A DNA stretch of 64,000 bases, from the NCBI RefSeq assembly GCF_036850765.1, contig NC_089495.1, positions 28,488,875 through 28,552,874 of the forward strand. Direction: 5' to 3'. Source of the stretch: Saccopteryx bilineata (Eukaryota; Chordata; Mammalia; Chiroptera; Emballonuridae). The notes beneath the pieces were generated by a model. It worked only from the letters and a program-made list of their open reading frames with translations. It did not search any database and was not told where the DNA came from. Position numbers and translations under genes: made by a program. Every line of letters begins with the position of its first letter. The first letter of the stretch is position 1. Of this stretch, positions 59,866-64,000 are shown piece after piece.

Positions 59866-61126
59866 AGTAAGGTCTATTTTGTGGTTTTCTACTCTGTCAC
59901 TTGGATGCATATGTGTGATTGTTTAGCCAAAGCCAAACTATTTTAATTCTTATGAATTGATAAACTTTGTAAAAACTGATAGGGTAAATTATTACTTTTC
60001 CCCTTTTAAGCTTTTCATAGGAAGTCTTTTCCAGATAAAACTGAGAGTTCAGATTATTGGGGTACTTGCAATGTATTGTGACAGTGGAATAAACCATAAA
60101 GAAAAAAAGGCTAAATTTGATTACATAAAAATACGGACTTCTGTACACTGGAAAACATCAGAAACAAACTTGGGAAAGTATGTGCATGTCATGTAGCACT
60201 GTCTGGGTGGGAGTGAGACCAATGCTGTAAGTGACCATGATACCAGGTCATTCTGGCCCCTGGAGCCCTCCACGCTCTGGCAAGATCAGCCCAGATCAGC
60301 CGACAAGCTGTCCAACTGCCATGGAACACTCAGGAGAGGGGAGGGATCAGCCTTCTCCTTGGAAGTCTCCAGGAGCCAGTCTGAAAGAGAGAACATGAGT
60401 CTTGAACACATTCAACGGTGTCCTCAGATCTGGACAGAAAGAAGAAGATTGAGGAGTCTGTCTGGAAGAATGTGCCAGAGCCTAGAGGTCAGTGGGAAGG
60501 CTGGGTCTAAGGAAAGCATGAAGCTGGCCTGGCCAGTGCCTCCACCGCACTGCCTCGGCCCTGGGATCACCTGTGCTGTCCACACACCAGCGGCCAGGCT
60601 TGTGATGTAATCAAGGACCCCAGCTATTCCGGCATGGAAAATCCCTTCCCGAGATCTGGTTAAAATACAGAGGGGAGTCTGCTGCTCCCCATTCAGAGAG
60701 AAGAGCCCCGTGTTGGTTGGGGATTGAGGAGAACAGCATCGGGCTGACAGAAGGAGCAGCCATCATGGAAAAGCAAGGATATCTAATCTTCATGTGAGTC
60801 CCCCCCTTCCCTAACCAAATTCCTAAAGAATAATGTAGTGTGTGTGGTGGGGGGGAGGGGGAGGCAGAAGTGCTTACTGAAGAGGGGGAGGCTCTGATCA
60901 TTAATAGCTGTGTAGTTACAGGACATTTGTAATGTCTACTAGGAATCCAGGACACCAATGGGTTACAAATAGACATGGCAAAGGGTTAATATTATCCTTG
61001 ATATAGAAGAGGCATTTAACACTGAAACAAAGAAAGGACAGCCTTTCTAATGGTAGAAAAGGGTGTCAAAGTACATCAGCAGATAATTTACTAGTGAATG
61101 AAGGAAAGCAGAAAATGTTATCCCAA
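59866..61126. other. Unassigned DNA; GC-richer patch at 60200-60830
   Basis: The patch is GC-richer than its surroundings and holds ATCATGGAAAAGCAAGG followed by GTGAGT at 60793. Part of it (60240-60330) resembles an old LTR-like repeat. No gene can be supported on this alone. Confidence 0.4.
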
Positions 61127-61135
61127 AATATGCCT

Positions 61136-61513
61136 TTTTTTTTTTTTTTTTGTATTTTTCTGAAGCTGGAAACGGGGAGAGACAGTCAGACAGACTCCCG
61201 CATGCGCCCGACCGGGATCCACCCGACACGCCCACCAGGGGGCGATGCTCTGCCCCTCCAGGGCGTCGCTCTGCCGCGACCAGAGCCACTCTAGCACCTG
61301 GGGCAGAGGCCAAGGAGCCATCCCCAGCGCCCGGGCCATCTTTGCTCCAATGGAGCCTTTGCTGCGGGAGGGGAAGAGAGAGACAGAGAGGAAGGAGGGG
61401 GTGGGGGTGGAGAAGCAAATGGGCGCTTCTCCTATGTGCCCTGGCCGGGAATCGAACCCGGGTCCCCGGCACGCCAGGTGGACGCTCTACCGCTGAGCCA
61501 ACCGGCCAGGGCC
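61136..61513 (-). repeat. Young CpG-rich tRNA-derived SINE, antisense
   Basis: On the minus strand it starts GGCCCTGGCCGGTTGGCTCA, carries a perfect B box GGTTCGATTCC, the complete GC-rich body and a pure A-tail (T-run at 61136-61151 on plus). Target duplication AATATGCCT flanks it at 61127-61135 and 61514-61522. Its many intact CpG sites make it the youngest of the four GCCCTGGC-family copies. Frames crossing it are shadows. Confidence 0.96.
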
Positions 61514-61535
61514 AATATGCCTCTTTTGATGTAGT

Positions 61536-61560
61536 TTTTTTTTTTTTTTTTTTTTTTTTT
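61536..61560. repeat. Poly(T) tract
   Basis: About 24 T residues, 22 bp after the antisense SINE, without a recognisable retroelement body on its right. Confidence 0.95.
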
Positions 61561-61599
61561 GAGCTGAAGGCAATTAAGAAACAGTGAATGCAGAAAAAA

Positions 61600-61910
61600 C
61601 TTCTCTGCCTAAAGACAGGATATAAATTCTCCTTTTACTGCAGACAGACTCGATCAACCCAAACATGGAACCTGCAGAACCTGCAAACACACCTTTATTA
61701 AGCTAACCCTACTTCTGCGTTCCTTACTCACCATTTACTACCCCGAGCACAAACCCTTTGTCTTGCCAGTCCTAGTTTAACATATGTGCAAAAGCTTCCT
61801 AATCTGGTTACTTCTTTGAGTCTTTATTCTCTTGTGAGGTCTCTCACATGCGTGTAAAATTCAATTAAATTTGCATGCTCTTCTCCTTTTGGCCTGTCTT
61901 TTCTGCCCTA
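61600..61910 (+). repeat. Possible LTR-like fragment
   Basis: TCTCTCACATGCGTGTAAAA then TTAAATTTGCATGCTCTTCT resemble the R-U5 part of ERV1-type LTRs. No ends or duplication found. Confidence 0.35.
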
Positions 61911-62104
61911 CACAAAGAACTGTGACTTACTAGTGCACATGTACAAACATTTAATTTGAAAATGAAAGAAGAAATAAAAATCAAAGTGATAAAATACATT
62001 AAATTATCAACTGAACTAATATTATAAAAACGGTTAACAGTACAGTGTGGATGGAAGGGAGAAGACCCACGAGCTTCCGTGAGAATAAAAACAACCAAGC
62101 TTTC

Positions 62105-62460
62105 CAAGAAGGGATTTGACAATAAATATCAAATGCTTAAAAATGCTTATGTTTTCTGACATAGTTATTTCACTTCCAGGAGTCAATCCAAGAAAGTCAC
62201 TAAAGTCACAAATATTTACAAAGATACTTATTTTTATAATAAAAACAGCACATTTATAATATAAATATTACAAACCTAAATATTTAGGAAATGGCTAAAT
62301 AATTAAGGTAACATAAGTATTACACAGTCCTTGGAACAATGTTAATTTAAGGTAATTTTAGTGACATGGAAAGTATTCACTATCTAATGTACAATAGGAG
62401 GAGAATAAAAGAATGTAAAACTGTATAGTGTGATTACCTACAAGCCATAAAATCACTGAA
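62105..62460 (+). repeat. Old L1-like 3' relic
   Basis: AGGAAATGGCTAAATAATTA and GAACAATGTTAATTT-type text follow the order of the ORF2 C-terminal region of very old L1s, with strong decay. Confidence 0.45.
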
Positions 62461-62493
62461 CTGTAGGCTCAGACATCACCCCGGGCCCCTGCC

Positions 62494-62615
62494 ATCATTT
62501 TATGATGAAGAGTTAAGGTTCAAAAACAAAATGAAGAATGGGAGAGGATAAATGACTTCCCCAAAGTCAAAGAGTTAATTAGGAGCAGACCAGGGCCAGA
62601 ATCCTTGTCCCTCAA
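62494..62615 (-). repeat. MIR relic, antisense
   Basis: TTTTATGATGAAGAGTTAAG, GACTTCCCCAAAGTCAAAGA and GACCAGGGCCAGAATCC give the antisense MIR core in order. Confidence 0.5.
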
Positions 62616-64000
62616 CTTATGCAGAGTTCCTGGAATTTGCTTACAGAAGTTTCTCGATGCACATCGTGCACTTACAGGGGTTTCCGACCTCCCACCTGCA
62701 CACCCACATCTCTCTCTTTTCATTAGCATTACCCTTACCATTAGCATCCAGTAAGGGCTCTAGCTCAAGCTACCTTACCTCCAGAATCATCATACCTGAA
62801 CAGCTAAAGGGAATTCTTTTTCAACTACTCTGCATCCTACCTAAATTCTTTGTCATTTTCTGTACCATATCTTTAGCACTTTAAGAAATACGCATTCCCT
62901 GACGGAAATGTCCCTAGGCCTCCTCAAATTCACAAATGTAAAAATACCATTACCTATCACTTTCTCCATAAAATGCTATAAAGTATAACTTCAAGTTTTA
63001 AGTGACCCCCTTAGACAATTAATGATTCTACAAATTGAGTACTAAAGCCTTTTATATAGCTATTAAAATAAATTCTGGTGGAAGCAATTGCTGAAATAGT
63101 TTCACAGATTGCTTACTCTTGGTTCTCAGTAGAACACCTCAGGATTCTGAGTTGAACTCACCATTTGGGTTCTTAATGTTATTTTCTGGCTTAGAAACAG
63201 AACTTTCAGAGCCATTGAACTTTCATTCCAAACTTGTTCTTTAACTTCCTTTCAAGGTCATTTTTCAAAAAATATAAATGTGGTATTTTGTTTTATTTTT
63301 AATTTAATCATGAGCAATAGGGAATAGACAGCACTAAGGTAGATAACAGAGTTGAGTCAATATTTTGATATTGGGAAGCCAAGTAAGCTTACCCACTGAG
63401 AGATGCCATCATAGCCCATTCTAGAACATTAAGTGTAAATTCATGTGTCTTGCAAAATTACCATGACATGGTCCCAAATAATTGAAATTTTAAATGTTAT
63501 TCATAAATGCTAAGAATCTACTCTATTGTTTTGTTCTTTATGGTTTTGTATTCTCAGCAGGACAATTTATTATCTACAGGCTGTTTTTTAAAAATTATCT
63601 TATGCCTATTGTACCTTTCTTTAAGTTAGCTTAGGTAGATGTTTCACTGTTCCTGACCCCATCCCTAGCGTGATGTTAAACAGTGGCTCAGTACTTACCT
63701 GTTTGTCTGACAAACGCTCTGCAACCATAGTAGCCTCAATTGTTAGTAGGGCAAAGAGAGGAAAGACTAAAATGCATGTTCTTGAGATGCCCCATTGATT
63801 TTCTGCAGCCAAACCTTTAATTTCCTACAATATCCCAAAGTGGATGCTAAAGGGAAAAGGGAAAATTGTATTGTAAATAAATAGTGGAGGAATCAAATTC
63901 CGCTAAACATGCCATTTGCAAATTTCAATATATATTCCATTCACAGAAAGCAGAGGTGAATATTCAAATAGTCACATTCTTCCTTATTTCCCCAGCAAAT
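62616..64000. other. Unassigned AT-rich DNA, no gene seen
   Basis: No recognised gene or repeat; frames of 63-75 codons have no known content. Confidence 0.5.

Noticed and set aside
61047..61587. Frames of 140-145 codons on both strands
   Set aside because: Shadows of the CpG-rich antisense SINE.

Overview
This window is mammalian genomic DNA, most likely from a bat. Two tRNA-derived SINE families dominate its young repeats. One has a GCCCTGGC...CAGGGCAC head with a long GC-rich body. The other starts CCTGACCAGGCGGTGGCGCA and has a long pyrimidine-rich tail. I recognise both as chiropteran types, and the second recalls the Rhin-1 type of horseshoe-bat relatives. This rests on recognition, not a search. 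Tigger, hAT, L1, MIR, L2 and MaLR relics fit a placental mammal. I find no intact host protein-coding gene, rRNA or tRNA gene. The sequence is AT-rich and repeat-rich, as in an intergenic desert or a very long intron.

Layout. 1-7 kb: unique AT-rich DNA with old MIR and L2 pieces, a SINE relic, a 60-bp tandem duplication and an antisense MaLR LTR. 7-13 kb: two non-autonomous hAT elements, two antisense SINEs and a large pyrimidine microsatellite. 13-18 kb: mostly unique DNA, with a GT-rich minisatellite, an LTR relic and a (GAAA)n array. 18-24 kb: three old L1 relics, one holding a SINE and another holding a younger L1 3' end. 24-32 kb: unique or unassigned DNA with one SINE. 32-33 kb: an L1 3' end followed by a SINE at the same target. 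36.4-39.7 kb: a young 5'-truncated L1 on the minus strand with nearly intact ORF2 and a perfect 15-bp target duplication. 40.8-47.2 kb: another hAT element, an internally deleted old L1 holding a SINE, a third copy of the first hAT family, and a further SINE. 49-50.6 kb: an old dispersed repeat in two blocks around a SINE.

51.2-56 kb is the most structured part. It is a cluster of LTRs from one endogenous retrovirus family: two on the minus strand, then three insertions on the plus strand. One plus-strand LTR is split by a second LTR type, which in turn contains a further copy of the first family. Matching 5-bp target duplications (TACCT, GAGTC, AATAT) support this reading. No viral internal genes are seen there.

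57.0-59.6 kb holds a complete-ended Tigger (pogo superfamily) DNA transposon with TA duplication and a broken transposase. The rest holds LTR-like fragments, a CpG-rich young SINE, and old L1 and MIR relics. The window therefore reads as a layered record of transposition (MIR/L2, then MaLR, old L1 and hAT, then LTRs and Tigger, then young L1 and SINEs) rather than a set of cooperating genes.
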